From Sphingomonas gilva (GTDB lineage Bacteria; Pseudomonadota; Alphaproteobacteria; Sphingomonadales; Sphingomonadaceae), in the NCBI RefSeq assembly GCF_003515075.1, contig NZ_QWLV01000005.1, forward strand, positions 159,161 through 223,160: a stretch of 64,000 bases of DNA. Reading direction: 5' to 3'. The notes beneath the pieces are model-generated. The model searched no databases. It worked only from the letters and a program-made list of their open reading frames with translations, and was not told where the DNA came from. Below, piece by piece: positions 32,301-40,708 of this stretch. The position numbers were made by a program, and so were the translations under genes. Position 1 is the stretch's first letter. Each line of letters opens with the position of its first letter.

Positions 32301-32845
32301 CGCAGCGCCTGTTCCTCGCCCGATGGCCACAGGTCGACGAGGCCGCCGCGCACCGCGAACTCGCCGGGATCGGCGACGGTGTCGGTGCGGACATAGCCAT
32401 TGGCCTGGAGCAACGCGGACAGCCGGTCGCGGCCGATGCGCTCGCCGGGGGCCAGCCGGGCGACGAGCTGGCGGATGCGGAACGGGGTCAGCGTGCGCTG
32501 CGTCGCGGCATTGATCGTGGTGACGAGCAGCTGCGGGCCGCTGGCTTTGGCTTGCAAGCCGTGGAGCGCGGCGAGGCGGTCCGATGTGGCGCGCAGCGAA
32601 GGCGAGGCGCGGTCATAGGGGAGGCAGTCCCAGGCCGGAAAGGTGGTGACCGTGATCTCCGGCGCGAAGAAGGTGGCGGTGTCGGCCACCGCGCGCATCG
32701 CCGATTCGTCGGAGGCGATGAACACCGCGCGGCCCTTCGCCGCGCGCGCGAGATCGGACAGCAGCAGCGGCAGGAAACCTTGCGGCGCGCCGGCGAGGGT
32801 AAGCGGCGTTTCCGCCTTCAATATGCGCTGGATCGGGTCGGTCAT
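29387..32845 (-). CDS. mfd: Mfd, transcription-repair coupling factor
   Basis: A 1152-residue translocase that removes RNA polymerase stalled at lesions and recruits UvrA. The N-terminal UvrB-like module starts MTDPIQRILKAETPLTLAGA. The RNA-polymerase-interacting region follows (GDLVVHMDHGIGRYEGL). The RecG-like motor has GDVGFGKTEVALRAAF (Walker A), VDEEQRFGVTHKERLK (DEEQ box), RIGRLSRL and RAYAYMTTPP. The C-terminal TRCF domain follows. Start taken at the ATG 32845, which overlaps the sdhE stop (ATGA); the frame stays open upstream but only as the out-of-frame reading of sdhE. Confidence 0.97.
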   Translation of the reverse strand: MTDPIQRILKAETPLTLAGAPQGFLPLLLSDLARAAKGRAVFIASDESAMRAVADTATFFAPEITVTTFPAWDCLPYDRASPSLRATSDRLAALHGLQAKASGPQLLVTTINAATQRTLTPFRIRQLVARLAPGERIGRDRLSALLQANGYVRTDTVADPGEFAVRGGLVDLWPSGEEQALRLDFFGDEIESVRRFDPADQRTTGRVDGFTLLPASEALLDEESVKRFRSRYRETFGATATGDPLYQAISEGRRLAGMEHWLPLFEDKLATLFDHLPDDTVIVRDVTTIAAGEQRFEAIADYHANRLRAQSSDPGSYRPLPQKALYMDPSEWDAAVEARAVHLATPFHEPESARVLDFAVDGPRDFAPERAANANVYEAVVDHLHGLQKAGRKPVLASYSRGSRERLSGLLADHGLTALKPVDTWQEALGVGPRSTALIVLPLEHGFTAPDVALLTEQDMLGDRLVRRRKRKKSTDAFLAELASLTPGDLVVHMDHGIGRYEGLTSIPVGQAPHDCVALTYLGGDKLFVPVENIDVLSRYGADSENAALDKLGGEAWQRRKSRMKERIREIAGELIATAALRAVREGQVAEPDSGGYPAFVDRFPYEETDDQDRAIADAIGDLSAGKPMDRLVVGDVGFGKTEVALRAAFIAAMAGMQVAVVCPTTLLARQHATTFAQRFEGFPIRIGRLSRLVGAAEAKATKEGLADGTVDIVIGTHALLAKGVEFKRLGLVIVDEEQRFGVTHKERLKALKADVHVLTLTATPIPRTLQMAMSGLRDLSVIQTPPIDRLAVRTYIMPWDPVVLREALLREHYRGGQAYFVTPRIADLPDIEQFLREEVPEIRYIVAHGQMAAGDIEERMSAFYDRKYDVLLSTTIIESGLDIPSANTIIVNRADKFGLAQLYQIRGRVGRSKTRAYAYMTTPPGRLLTETAEKRLKVLQDLDTLGAGFQLASHDLDIRGAGNLLGDEQSGHIREVGFELYQSMLEEAILEAKAGGALGRPRDFSPQITVDAPIMIPEEYVPDLDLRMGLYRRLNDLDDRQSIEAFAAELIDRFGKLPQPTENLLRIIEIKQNAKKACIAKLDVGPKGALVSFHDDKPPNVEGLLAYVQRLEGTARLRPDSKLVITRSWGDPQARLNGALQLSKGLAKAAG

Positions 32846-33108
32846 TCGGCGATCGGGATATAGTCGAGTTGGCGGAAGGCGGACGCCTGGGGACCTTGGT
32901 AGGCGGTGGGGAAGGGCTGGGCGCCCATGCCCCAGGCCATGATGTCGACGTCCTGTTCCTCCAGCAGCGCTTCGAACCATGCCATCTCCGCTTCGCCCCA
33001 ATCGGCGGCATGGCGATCGAAGAAGCCGCCGATCATCAGATCGGCCTCCTTGGTGCCGCGGTGCCAGGCGCGGAAGCGCAGGCGTTTGAGGCGGGTCTCG
33101 CGGTCCAT
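32842..33108 (-). CDS. sdhE: SdhE, succinate dehydrogenase flavinylation factor (DUF339)
   Basis: An 88-residue protein with the family signature RLKRLRFRAWHRGTKEADLMIGGFF, in which the RGxxE motif needed for FAD attachment is HRGTKEAD. It helps load FAD covalently onto SdhA. The N-terminal ATG at 33108 gives a normal-length protein; the longer frame upstream is not supported. It overlaps mfd by ATGA and shares a 75-base divergent promoter region with recG. Confidence 0.93.
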   Translation of the reverse strand: MDRETRLKRLRFRAWHRGTKEADLMIGGFFDRHAADWGEAEMAWFEALLEEQDVDIMAWGMGAQPFPTAYQGPQASAFRQLDYIPIAE

Positions 33109-33183
33109 GTTGCTCCAACGGCGAAAGGCCGACGGACGCTGGCGCGGCTGTCGGCTGGGCGATAGGGAAGGCGTCAGATAGTC

Positions 33184-35247
33184 ATGCGACCCGAACTGCT
33201 CAACCCGCTCTTTGCCGAAGCGACCGCGCTCAAGGGCGTCGGCCCGGCGCTGGCCAAGCCGCTGGAACGGCTGGGGCTGGCGCGCGCGGTGGATATCGCG
33301 TTTCATCTGCCGGTGGGCTTTGTCGACCGCGTGCCGGTCGAGCGGTTGAGCGAGGGCGATGTCGGGCGGGTAATCGCGATCACGCTGACCGCGGTGGATT
33401 ACCGCAACGCCGCGGGGCGGGGGCCGTTTCGCGTGCATGCGACCGACGCCTTCGGCAACTACGTCACCTTGGTCTATTTCGGCGGCAATCCGGGTTGGGC
33501 GAAGAAGCTGCTGCCGCTCGGCGAGGCTCGCCGGGTGTCGGGCAAGCTCGATGCCTATGGCCAGGAATTGCAGATCGTCCATCCCGACTTCGTCGTGCCT
33601 CTGGAAGAGGCAGAGGAGCTGCCCGGCCGCGAGGCGATCTATCCGCTGTCCGAAGGGCTGACCAACCGCCGCATGGCGCAGCTGGCCGAGGCGGCTTTGG
33701 CGCGCGCGCCCGATCTGCCCGAGTGGATCGAGCCGGGGCTGTTGTCGCAGAGCGGCTGGTCATCATGGCGCGAGGCGCTGGCGAAGGCGCATGCCGATCC
33801 CGAGGATGCCGCGGCGCGGCAGCGGCTGGCCTATGACGAGATATTCGCCAATCAGCTGGCGCTGATGCTGGTGCGGGCGGACACGCGCAAGCGGCGCGGC
33901 GTGCCGCTGAAGGGCGATGGCCGGCTGACCGGGGCGCTGCGGCTGCCCTATGCGCCAACCGGCGCGCAATCGCGTTCGGTCGGGGAGATCGCCGGCGACA
34001 TGCAACAGGCGACGCCAATGCTGCGGCTGCTACAGGGCGATGTCGGTTCGGGCAAGACCTTGGTCGCGCTGATGGCGTTGCTGACAGCGGTGGAGGCAGG
34101 CGCGCAGGGCGCTTTGCTCGCCCCGACCGAGATCCTCGCCCGCCAGCATTACGAAGGATTGTCACGGCTGCTCGCCGGGCTGCCGGTCAACCTCGCCATC
34201 CTGACCGGACGCGACAAGGGACGGGCGCGCGAGGCGACGCTGATGGGACTGGCCGACGGGTCGATCGACATCCTCGTCGGCACGCATGCGATCTTCCAGG
34301 AGGCGGTCAGCTACAAGAATCTGGGGCTGGCGGTGGTGGACGAGCAGCATCGCTTCGGCGTGGCGCAGCGGATGATGCTCTCCGCCAAGGCCGATCGCCC
34401 GCCGCATTTGCTGGTGATGACCGCGACGCCGATCCCGCGCACGCTGACCTTAACCCGTTACGGCGAAATGGATGTCAGCCGGCTGGACGAGATGCCGCCG
34501 GGCCGCCAGCCGATCGAAACGCGGGTGATCTCCGACGAACGCCTGGCCGAGGTGGTCGATGCGCTGGCGCGGCACATGTCGGCGGGCGGACAGGCCTATT
34601 GGGTGTGCCCGTTGGTCGAAGAGAGTTTGAAGAGCGATCTCGCTGCGGCCGAGGATCGGGCCGCGGGGCTGCGTGCGCGGTTCGGCGAGGACCGGATCGG
34701 GCTGGTGCATGGCCGGATGAAGGGGCCGGAGAAGGATGCCGTGATGGCGCGCTTTGCATCGGGTGATCTCGCGGTGCTGGTCGCGACGACGGTGATCGAA
34801 GTCGGCGTCGATGTGCCCAATGCGACGCTGATGATCGTCGAGCATGCCGACCGCTTCGGCCTTGCCCAGCTGCACCAGCTGCGCGGGCGCGTGGGGCGCG
34901 GGGAGGGGAAGTCGATCTGCCTGTTGCTGCGGACCGGCGCGCTCAGCGAGACGGCGCGCGCGCGGCTGGCGCTGATGCGCGAGACCAATGACGGCTTCCG
35001 CATCGCCGAGGAGGATCTGCGGTTGCGCGGAAGCGGCGAGCTGCTCGGCACGCGGCAATCGGGCGAGGCGCGCTTCCGGCTGGCCTCCGCCGAGCAGATG
35101 ACGGAGCTGCTGCCGGTGGCGACCGACGATGCCCGGCTGCTGGTCGATCGCGACGGTGGCCTGAGCGGACCGCGCGGGCAGGCGGCGCGGGTGGCGCTGT
35201 ATCTGTTCGAACGCGACGCCGGGGTGGGGCTGCTGCGGTCGGGATAG
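33184..35247 (+). CDS. recG: RecG, branch-migrating ATP-dependent DNA helicase
   Basis: A 687-residue helicase that regresses stalled replication forks and resolves recombination intermediates. The wedge (OB) domain is N-terminal. The motor has GDVGSGKTLVALMALL (Walker A), VVDEQHRFGVAQRMM (DEQH box), TATPIPRTLTLTRYG and QLHQLRGRVGRGEG. The ATG at 33184 directly follows the divergent promoter gap; the N-terminus MRPELLNPLFAEATALKGVG is typical. A repeat element follows its stop, with no partner gene. Confidence 0.97.
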   Translation: MRPELLNPLFAEATALKGVGPALAKPLERLGLARAVDIAFHLPVGFVDRVPVERLSEGDVGRVIAITLTAVDYRNAAGRGPFRVHATDAFGNYVTLVYFGGNPGWAKKLLPLGEARRVSGKLDAYGQELQIVHPDFVVPLEEAEELPGREAIYPLSEGLTNRRMAQLAEAALARAPDLPEWIEPGLLSQSGWSSWREALAKAHADPEDAAARQRLAYDEIFANQLALMLVRADTRKRRGVPLKGDGRLTGALRLPYAPTGAQSRSVGEIAGDMQQATPMLRLLQGDVGSGKTLVALMALLTAVEAGAQGALLAPTEILARQHYEGLSRLLAGLPVNLAILTGRDKGRAREATLMGLADGSIDILVGTHAIFQEAVSYKNLGLAVVDEQHRFGVAQRMMLSAKADRPPHLLVMTATPIPRTLTLTRYGEMDVSRLDEMPPGRQPIETRVISDERLAEVVDALARHMSAGGQAYWVCPLVEESLKSDLAAAEDRAAGLRARFGEDRIGLVHGRMKGPEKDAVMARFASGDLAVLVATTVIEVGVDVPNATLMIVEHADRFGLAQLHQLRGRVGRGEGKSICLLLRTGALSETARARLALMRETNDGFRIAEEDLRLRGSGELLGTRQSGEARFRLASAEQMTELLPVATDDARLLVDRDGGLSGPRGQAARVALYLFERDAGVGLLRSG

Positions 35248-35260
35248 ATGCCGATGCACC

Positions 35261-35390
35261 CGTCACCCCGGACCCTTCGACAGGCTCAGGACAGGCTTGT
35301 TCCGGGGTCCATTGTGCCGCGAGCGCGGCGTTGACGCCTCTTGCTTCTGCCCCAGCCGCCTGATGAACCCCGGAACTAGGCCGGGGTGAC
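35261..35390. repeat. Palindromic intergenic repeat, family C
   Basis: The outer arms are CGTCACCCCGGAC and CCGGGGTGAC, separated by about 100 bases that contain TTGTTCCGGGGTCC and GAACCCCGGAAC. A CAGGCTC-containing insert near 35275-35296 splits the first arm. A shorter copy with the same CGTCACCCCGGACTTG core lies at 63876. It fills the gap between recG and the convergent PilZ gene and probably also folds as a transcript hairpin. Confidence 0.75.
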
Positions 35391-35431
35391 GGTGGAGAGT
35401 TGGAGAATCCCGGTGGGCTGCGAGCGCGCTG

Positions 35432-35755
35432 CTACGTCTTCAGCACCTCGGCAAGCATCTGAAGATAGCGCGCGAGCTCGATCATCTCGTCGAACTCCAC
35501 GCCGATGCGGCCGCCCAGTGCCCAGCGCACCTCGCCGATCACGCCGCCCGCGCCGGGCAGGCGCACGACGATCTTCTGCTCCGGCCCGATACGCGCGTCA
35601 TCGCAGCGCGCCATCAGGCCGCGCGCGGAGACGTTGACCACCAGCAGCTCGACCGAGCGCCCGTCCGCCATGATCGCCCGCGTGCGGAAATGCACGTCCT
35701 CGCGCATGTCGCGACGCGCTTCCGAAACGAACATTCCCTGGGCATTCAACGCCAT
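35432..35755 (-). CDS. PilZ-domain protein, putative c-di-GMP receptor
   Basis: A 107-residue single-domain PilZ protein. The arginine motif region reads EARRDMREDVHFRTRA and the second motif is VVNVSARGLMARC (N-x-S-x-x-G), together the c-di-GMP-binding signature. The strand pattern ending EVRWALGGRIGVEFDE matches PilZ. It probably responds to the pool controlled by GGDEF/EAL proteins such as the one at 25882. The output (motility, exopolysaccharide, cell cycle) is not visible. It precedes tyrS on the same strand but is separated from it by about 80 bases, so it may be monocistronic. Confidence 0.85.
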   Translation of the reverse strand: MALNAQGMFVSEARRDMREDVHFRTRAIMADGRSVELLVVNVSARGLMARCDDARIGPEQKIVVRLPGAGGVIGEVRWALGGRIGVEFDEMIELARYLQMLAEVLKT

Positions 35756-35836
35756 CTACGCGGGTCCTTTGGCAGCGATGTGAACGCTATCGCGCCGACG
35801 ATGAATCCGCCCGCAACAGGCATGGTGGACGAAAGG

Positions 35837-37051
35837 TTACCGCGCCGCGACCAGCCCGTGTTTCTTGGCGCCGAAGCTGACCTTGTCGCCCGCCGCGACC
35901 GGATGCGCCGGCTCGCGGACGACCTCTCCGTTCACGCGGATCGCGCCTTCGGCGAGCTTGCGCTTCACCTCTCCGTTCGAAGCGGCGAAGCCTAGCGCGA
36001 CCAGCACCCTGGCCACGGTCAGACCGTCCTCGAAGGCGACCGTCGGCAAGTCGCCGCCCGCGGCGCCCTCTTCGAAGGTGCGGCGAGCGGTGTCGGCGGC
36101 GTCGCGCGCGGCCAGCTCGCCATGCGCCATCGTTGTCGCGGCATCGGCCAGGACCTTCTTGGCGTCGTTGATCTCGGCCCCTTGGAGCGCCTCCAGCCGG
36201 GCGATCTCGTCGAGCGGCAGATCGGTGAACAGCCTGAGGAAGCGGCCGACATCGGCGTCCTGGGTGTTCCGCCAGAACTGCCAATAGTCGTAGGCGCTGA
36301 GCATGTCGGCGTTGAGCCAGACCGCGCCCGCCATCGTCTTGCCCATCTTGCCGCCGTCCGCCGTCGTGATGAGGGGCGTCGTCAAGCCGAATACCTCGGT
36401 GCCGTCGACCCGGCGCGCGAGATCGACGCCATTGACGATGTTGCCCCACTGATCCGATCCGCCCATCTGCAGACGGCAGGCGGAACGGCGCGACAGCTCC
36501 AGGAAATCATAGGCCTGGAGGATCATGTAGTTGAATTCGAGGAAGCTGAGCGACTGCTCGCGATCCAGCCGGAGCTTGACCGAATCGAAACTGAGCATCC
36601 GGTTGACCGAGAAATGCTGGCCGATGTCGCGCAGGAAGGGGATATATTCGAGGGCGTCGAGCCATTCGGCATTGTCGAGCATGATCGCGTCGGTGGGGCC
36701 GCTTCCGAAGGTCAGGAAGCGTTCGAACACGGTGCGGATCGACGCGACGTTGGCGGCGATGACCTCCCCGGTCATCAGCTTCCTCGCCTCGTCCTTGAAG
36801 CTCGGATCGCCGACCTTGCCGGTGCCGCCGCCCATCAGCACGATCGGCTTGTGCCCGGCCTGCTGCAGGCGGCGCAGCATCATGATCTGCACCAGGCTGC
36901 CGACATGGAGCGAGGGCGCGGTGGGATCGAAGCCGATATAGCCGGGAACGATCTGCTTCGCGGCAAGCGCGTCGAGCGCCGCCGCATCGGTCAGCTGGTG
37001 GATATAGCCGCGCTCGTCGAGCAGGCGGAGGAGGTTCGACTGATAGCTCAT
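35837..37051 (-). CDS. tyrS: Tyrosyl-tRNA synthetase
   Basis: A 404-residue class I aminoacyl-tRNA synthetase. The HIGH-equivalent is PSLHVGSLV, the tyrosine pocket has [12 protein letters not shown], and the KMSKS-equivalent is GGKMGKT. The C-terminal S4 RNA-binding domain ([17 protein letters not shown]) is complete. The N-terminus [17 protein letters not shown] is normal. Single gene; upstream it diverges from anmK. Confidence 0.96.
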   Translation of the reverse strand: MSYQSNLLRLLDERGYIHQLTDAAALDALAAKQIVPGYIGFDPTAPSLHVGSLVQIMMLRRLQQAGHKPIVLMGGGTGKVGDPSFKDEARKLMTGEVIAANVASIRTVFERFLTFGSGPTDAIMLDNAEWLDALEYIPFLRDIGQHFSVNRMLSFDSVKLRLDREQSLSFLEFNYMILQAYDFLELSRRSACRLQMGGSDQWGNIVNGVDLARRVDGTEVFGLTTPLITTADGGKMGKTMAGAVWLNADMLSAYDYWQFWRNTQDADVGRFLRLFTDLPLDEIARLEALQGAEINDAKKVLADAATTMAHGELAARDAADTARRTFEEGAAGGDLPTVAFEDGLTVARVLVALGFAASNGEVKRKLAEGAIRVNGEVVREPAHPVAAGDKVSFGAKKHGLVAAR

Positions 37052-37166
37052 GACGGCGCGCGCTTAGCACGACTGATGCAATTTGCACCCGTTCCGTTTG
37101 GACCGAGCTTGTCGAAGCCCGGTCCTTGTTTACAGCGCATCTTCAGGGAAGGCGGAGGAACTGGAC

Positions 37167-38252
37167 TTGCTCGCAATCGGATTGATGTCGGGAACCTCGC
37201 TCGACGGGATCGACGCCGCGCTGATAGACACCGATGGCGAGGGCGCGGTGCGCGCGGTGGCGTGGCGCAGCGAGCCGTGGTCCGACGCGGCGCGTGCCGA
37301 GCTGATGGCGGCGACCGAGCTGGCGCTGACCTTCGAGCGCCCGCGCGCGAGCCCGCCGATCGTCAAGGCCGAGGCGCTGGTGACGCGCGCGCATGTCTTC
37401 GCGGTGCGCAAGCTGCTCAACGAAGCGGGGGTCGCGGCGGGCGATGTCGGCGTAGTCGGCTTCCACGGGCAGACCATCGCGCATCGGCCCGATCGCGGCT
37501 GGACCTGGCAGATCGGCGACGGCGCGCAGCTGGCCAAGCTGACCGGGATCACGACGGTCAACGATTTCCGATCGGCCGATGTCGCCGCGGGCGGGCAGGG
37601 GGCGCCGCTGATCCCGGTCTATCACGCCGCGCTCGCCGCCGGGCTGGACAGGCCGGTGGCGCTGCTCAACCTGGGCGGCGTGGCGAACGTGACCTTCATC
37701 GGCGAAGACGGCGCGTTGGTCGCGTTCGACACGGGGCCGGCCAACGGGATGCTAGACCAATGGGTCGCGCAGCAGACCGGGGCCCGATTCGATGAGGGCG
37801 GCGCATTGGGCGCGGCGGGGCGGGTGGATCAGGCGGTGCTTAGGGCGATGCTCGACCATCCCTATTTCGATGCCGCGCCGCCCAAATCGCTCGACCGGTT
37901 CGATTTTCCGCTGGAGGCGGTGCGCGGCCTGTCGACGGAGGATGGTGCGGCGACGCTGACCGCCTTTACCGCGCAGGCGGTGGCTGAAGGTCTGAGCGTG
38001 CTTCCCGCACGCCCGAGACGCCTGATCGTCGTCGGCGGCGGGCGGCACAACCCGACGATGCTCAGGATGATCGGCGAGCGCACCGGCCTGACGCCCGAGC
38101 GCGGCGAGGCGCTGGGCCTGAACGGCGACGCGACCGAGGCGGAGGGATTCGCCTATATGGCGGTGCGGACGCTCAAGGGACTGCCGATCAGCTTTCCGGG
38201 GACGACCGGCGTGCCGTCGGCGATGCCGGGCGGTGTCGTGCACCGCGCCTGA
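37167..38252 (+). CDS. anmK: AnmK, anhydro-N-acetylmuramic acid kinase
   Basis: A 361-residue kinase that phosphorylates 1,6-anhydro-MurNAc from recycled peptidoglycan to MurNAc-6-phosphate. The family motif GLMSGTSLDGIDAA comes within the first 20 residues, followed by GFHGQTIAHRP, GGVANVTFIG and the nucleotide loop VVGGGRHNPTML. The start is not ATG: TTG at 37167 follows GGAGGAA (37154-37160) by six bases, and the conserved motif begins just after. The open frame upstream to 37083 has poor homology. Works in the same recycling pathway as AmgK and MurU of this window. Confidence 0.93.
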   Translation: MLAIGLMSGTSLDGIDAALIDTDGEGAVRAVAWRSEPWSDAARAELMAATELALTFERPRASPPIVKAEALVTRAHVFAVRKLLNEAGVAAGDVGVVGFHGQTIAHRPDRGWTWQIGDGAQLAKLTGITTVNDFRSADVAAGGQGAPLIPVYHAALAAGLDRPVALLNLGGVANVTFIGEDGALVAFDTGPANGMLDQWVAQQTGARFDEGGALGAAGRVDQAVLRAMLDHPYFDAAPPKSLDRFDFPLEAVRGLSTEDGAATLTAFTAQAVAEGLSVLPARPRRLIVVGGGRHNPTMLRMIGERTGLTPERGEALGLNGDATEAEGFAYMAVRTLKGLPISFPGTTGVPSAMPGGVVHRA

Positions 38253-38254
38253 GG

Positions 38255-38560
38255 CTATTCGGCTGGATGAATCCCGCTCTCCGGCGCCGGGGTCCAGCCG
38301 CGGTCGACGCCCGTGCCGCCGCCATTCAGCACCAGCATCACCGGGCAGCCGTCGACCTCCTTGTGGACCGCGGCGATGAGCATCGCCGGCGGTTCCTCAT
38401 TGAGCTTGCGGAGACCCGAGCCGGGCTTGTCCGACTTTTTGACGGCGACGACCGGCGGCGGGCATTTGCGGGCCGCGTCGCTGGTGCGCGCGGTGTCGTC
38501 GGGCTCAGCCATGGCGCCCAGCAAGAGCAGCGCGAAAGGGGCAAGGACGAGCACACGCAT
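38255..38560 (-). CDS. Small secreted protein of unknown function
   Basis: A 101-residue protein with a clear signal peptide (MRVLVLAPFALLLLGAMA). The mature part contains a lone pair of cysteines (KCPPPVV and DGCPVML) and the stretch PPAMLIAAVHKEVDG. No domain recognised. A strong AAGGAGGTG (complement of 38565-38573) sits five bases before the ATG at 38560, ruling out the start nine codons upstream. Convergent with anmK. Probably periplasmic. Confidence 0.75.
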   Translation of the reverse strand: MRVLVLAPFALLLLGAMAEPDDTARTSDAARKCPPPVVAVKKSDKPGSGLRKLNEEPPAMLIAAVHKEVDGCPVMLVLNGGGTGVDRGWTPAPESGIHPAE

Positions 38561-38670
38561 CGGACACCTCCTTATGACGGACAGCATACACCATTCGCAT
38601 TATCGTCGCCATGGCCGAACTGGGCGGCGAATCGAGCGCGCATCAAGGCAGAGCGAAAGATCGCAGCGCG

Positions 38671-38685
38671 TTAACCACTTATTTA
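38671..38685 (+). promoter_or_regulatory. Possible CtrA-like box
   Basis: TTAA, seven bases (CCACTTA), then TTTA: one mismatch from the alphaproteobacterial CtrA site TTAA-N7-TTAA. It lies about 50 bases before the 48-codon gene at 38735 and also upstream of the divergent secreted-protein gene. One near match is weak evidence on its own, but DivL in this window implies a CtrA pathway. Confidence 0.3.
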
Positions 38686-38734
38686 CCGAAAGCGACGCAG
38701 TCTAACCTCGATCAATTCTGCCGGGGGTCGTGGC

Positions 38735-38881
38735 ATGGAGTCGGATCTGCGTTATTATTCGCGGCGCGCCGCGGAAGAAGCACTTGCAGCATCGCGCGCG
38801 ATCACCGCCGCGGCTCGAGAGCGGCGCCAGAACCTCGCCGACACCTATATGCGCAAGGTTCAGGAGCTGCGCGCCAACTGA
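38735..38881 (+). CDS. 48-residue hypothetical protein
   Basis: A very small frame: ATG at 38735, stop TGA at 38879-38881, with GGGGG at 38723-38727 as ribosome binding site. The translation begins MESDLRYYSRRAAEEALAAS, continues with a basic helix and ends MRKVQELRAN. It looks like one amphipathic alpha-helix rich in Ala, Arg and Glu. Codon use matches the surrounding genes, third positions being mostly G or C. It lies 30 bases before the DUF892 gene and is probably co-transcribed with it. Function unknown. Confidence 0.6.
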   Translation: MESDLRYYSRRAAEEALAASRAITAAARERRQNLADTYMRKVQELRAN

Positions 38882-38911
38882 ACCAGGCGCGCTCCGCCGC
38901 GTTGATGCGGC

Positions 38912-39376
38912 ATGAGCAAGACAGACACGCGCGATGCGCTGCTGACCACCGCAATCCAGGATCTGCGAGACGCGAACGAGCTGCTCGCCAAGCGCCTGCC
39001 GGGCATCGTCGAACATGTGGAGGACGCTGGGCTGGGCGATCTGCTCAGAAGAGCTGTCGAAAAGGCCGAGGCCGATTGCAAGCGGTTGATCGAGACGGGG
39101 CGTGGCGAGGGCGGCGATCCCAATATCTGGATGAAGGGCGTGCTCGACGACGCAGACCGGGACGCGAGGACGATCGCGGCGGGGCCGCTGCTCGACACCG
39201 CGCTGATCGGGGCGGTGCGCAAGGGCAAGGCCGCGGCGATCGTGTCCTACGAAACCGCCATCGCGCTGGCGGACGGCGATCTGGCCTCGTCATTGGAAGA
39301 CCTTCGGCAGGGCGATATTGCCGACGACCGGGCGCTGCGCGAACGGCTGGGCGCGATCGCCGCCACGCCGGATTAG
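38912..39376 (+). CDS. DUF892 (YciE/YciF-like) ferritin-fold protein with degenerate metal site
   Basis: A 154-residue all-helical protein. The N-terminus (TRDALLTTAIQDLRDANELLAKRLPGIVE) matches DUF892, whose members form ferritin-like four-helix bundles induced by stress. In typical members a Glu and an Asp/His-rich helix bind a di-metal site. Here the second helix (KAEADCKRLIE) and the fourth (GKAAAIVSYE) lack the usual His ligands, so metal binding is doubtful. Middle motif NIWMKGVLDDADRDA is family-like. The stop overlaps the stop region of the convergent vWA gene. Confidence 0.75.
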   Translation: MSKTDTRDALLTTAIQDLRDANELLAKRLPGIVEHVEDAGLGDLLRRAVEKAEADCKRLIETGRGEGGDPNIWMKGVLDDADRDARTIAAGPLLDTALIGAVRKGKAAAIVSYETAIALADGDLASSLEDLRQGDIADDRALRERLGAIAATPD

Positions 39377-40551
39377 CTCTTCCGCCCGAGCTCCCGCATC
39401 GCATCGTCGAGGCCGTCGAGCGTCAGCGGGTACATGCGGCCGCTCATCAGATCGCGGATGATCTTGATCGATCCCGAATAGCCCCATTGCGCCTCCGGGA
39501 TCGGGTTGAGCCACACCGATGCGGGATAGGTATTGGTCAGCCGGTGGAGCCATATCGCGCCGGCCTCTTCGTTCATATGCTCGACCGATCCGCCGGGATG
39601 GGTGATCTCATAGGGGCTCATCGAGGCGTCGCCGACGAAGACGACCTTATAGTCGTGGCCGAACTTGTGCAGCACGTCCCAAGTCGGCGTGCGCTCCGAA
39701 AAGCGGCGGCGATTGTCCTTCCACACGCCCTCATAAGGGCAGTTGTGGAAATAGAAGAATTCCAGGTTCTTGAACTCGGCGGTGGCGGCCGAGAACAACT
39801 CCTCGCACAGCTTGACGAACGGGTCCATCGAGCCGCCGACGTCGAGGAACAGCAGCAGCTTCACCGCATTGTGCCGTTCGGGCCGCATATGGATGTCGAG
39901 CCATCCCTGGCGCGCGGTGCCGTCGATGGTCGCGTCGAGGTCGAGCTCGTCGGCGGCGCCCTCGCGCGCGAAGCGGCGCAGCCGGCGCATCGCGATCTTG
40001 ATGTTGCGCGTGCCGAGCTCGCGCGTGTTGTCGAGATTGCGGAACTCGCGCTGGTCCCACACCTTGAGCGCGCGTTTATGCTTCGATTCGCCGCCGATGC
40101 GGACACCCTCCGGATTGTAGCCTGAATTGCCGTAAGGCGAGGTGCCGCCGGTGCCGACCCATTTGTTGCCGCCCTGATGGCGGCCCTGCTGTTCCTCCAG
40201 CCGCTGCTTGAGCGTCTCCATGATCTCGTCCCACGAGCCGAGCGACTCGATCGCCGCCATCTCCTCGGGCGTGAGATATTTCTCGGCCACCGCGCGCAAC
40301 CAGTCGGCGGGGATGTCGACCGCCTGCTGGCCGAAGGTGGTCGCGATACCCCGGAACACCTTGGCGAAGACTTGGTCGAACCGATCGATCAGTCCCTCGT
40401 CCTTCACATAGGTCGCGCGGGCGAGATAGTAGAACGCCTCGGGCGTGCGATCGATGACATCGGCGTCGAGCGCCTCCAGCAGCATCAGATGCTCCTTGAT
40501 GCTCGCCGGAATGCCTGCGGCGCGCAGCTCGTCTAGGAAGTTGAAGAACAT
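39373..40551 (-). CDS. CoxE-like vWA-domain protein, MoxR partner
   Basis: A 392-residue protein. The N-terminal half (MFFNFLDELRAAGIPASIKE onward) is typical of the CoxE/vWA partner of MoxR ATPases. The von Willebrand A domain begins near residue 230 with MIDAS LLLFLDVGGSMD (D237, G239, S241), where the usual DxSxS serine is glycine. MoxR-vWA pairs act as chaperones that insert metal cofactors or remodel complexes; the target here is unknown. The cognate-looking MoxR gene lies upstream on the same strand but is separated by an opposed methyltransferase gene. Confidence 0.87.
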   Translation of the reverse strand: MFFNFLDELRAAGIPASIKEHLMLLEALDADVIDRTPEAFYYLARATYVKDEGLIDRFDQVFAKVFRGIATTFGQQAVDIPADWLRAVAEKYLTPEEMAAIESLGSWDEIMETLKQRLEEQQGRHQGGNKWVGTGGTSPYGNSGYNPEGVRIGGESKHKRALKVWDQREFRNLDNTRELGTRNIKIAMRRLRRFAREGAADELDLDATIDGTARQGWLDIHMRPERHNAVKLLLFLDVGGSMDPFVKLCEELFSAATAEFKNLEFFYFHNCPYEGVWKDNRRRFSERTPTWDVLHKFGHDYKVVFVGDASMSPYEITHPGGSVEHMNEEAGAIWLHRLTNTYPASVWLNPIPEAQWGYSGSIKIIRDLMSGRMYPLTLDGLDDAMRELGRKS

Positions 40552-40708
40552 CGCTGCCTTATCCTGTTATCCGGCGTAGCGAGACCGGACCGCATTTCAG
40601 CGCATATTCCGCCGTTTTCGCCACGCGTCCAGTGGCTGATGTCGCAATATACCTATCAATTTCGGCCCGCCGGTGAGACCCATCCGTCCTGCTCGGGAGG
40701 AGGGTCCT

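Noticed and set aside
32846..33118. 91-residue N-terminal extension of mfd
   Set aside because: It is the other reading frame of sdhE, which has a clear family signature and overlaps mfd by ATGA.
32842..33582. Long sdhE frame continuing upstream of 33108
   Set aside because: The upstream part runs through the divergent promoter and antisense to recG; SdhE proteins are about 88 residues.
36122..37795. 557-codon plus-strand frame across tyrS and anmK
   Set aside because: Runs antisense through tyrS and out of frame through anmK; no domain pattern.
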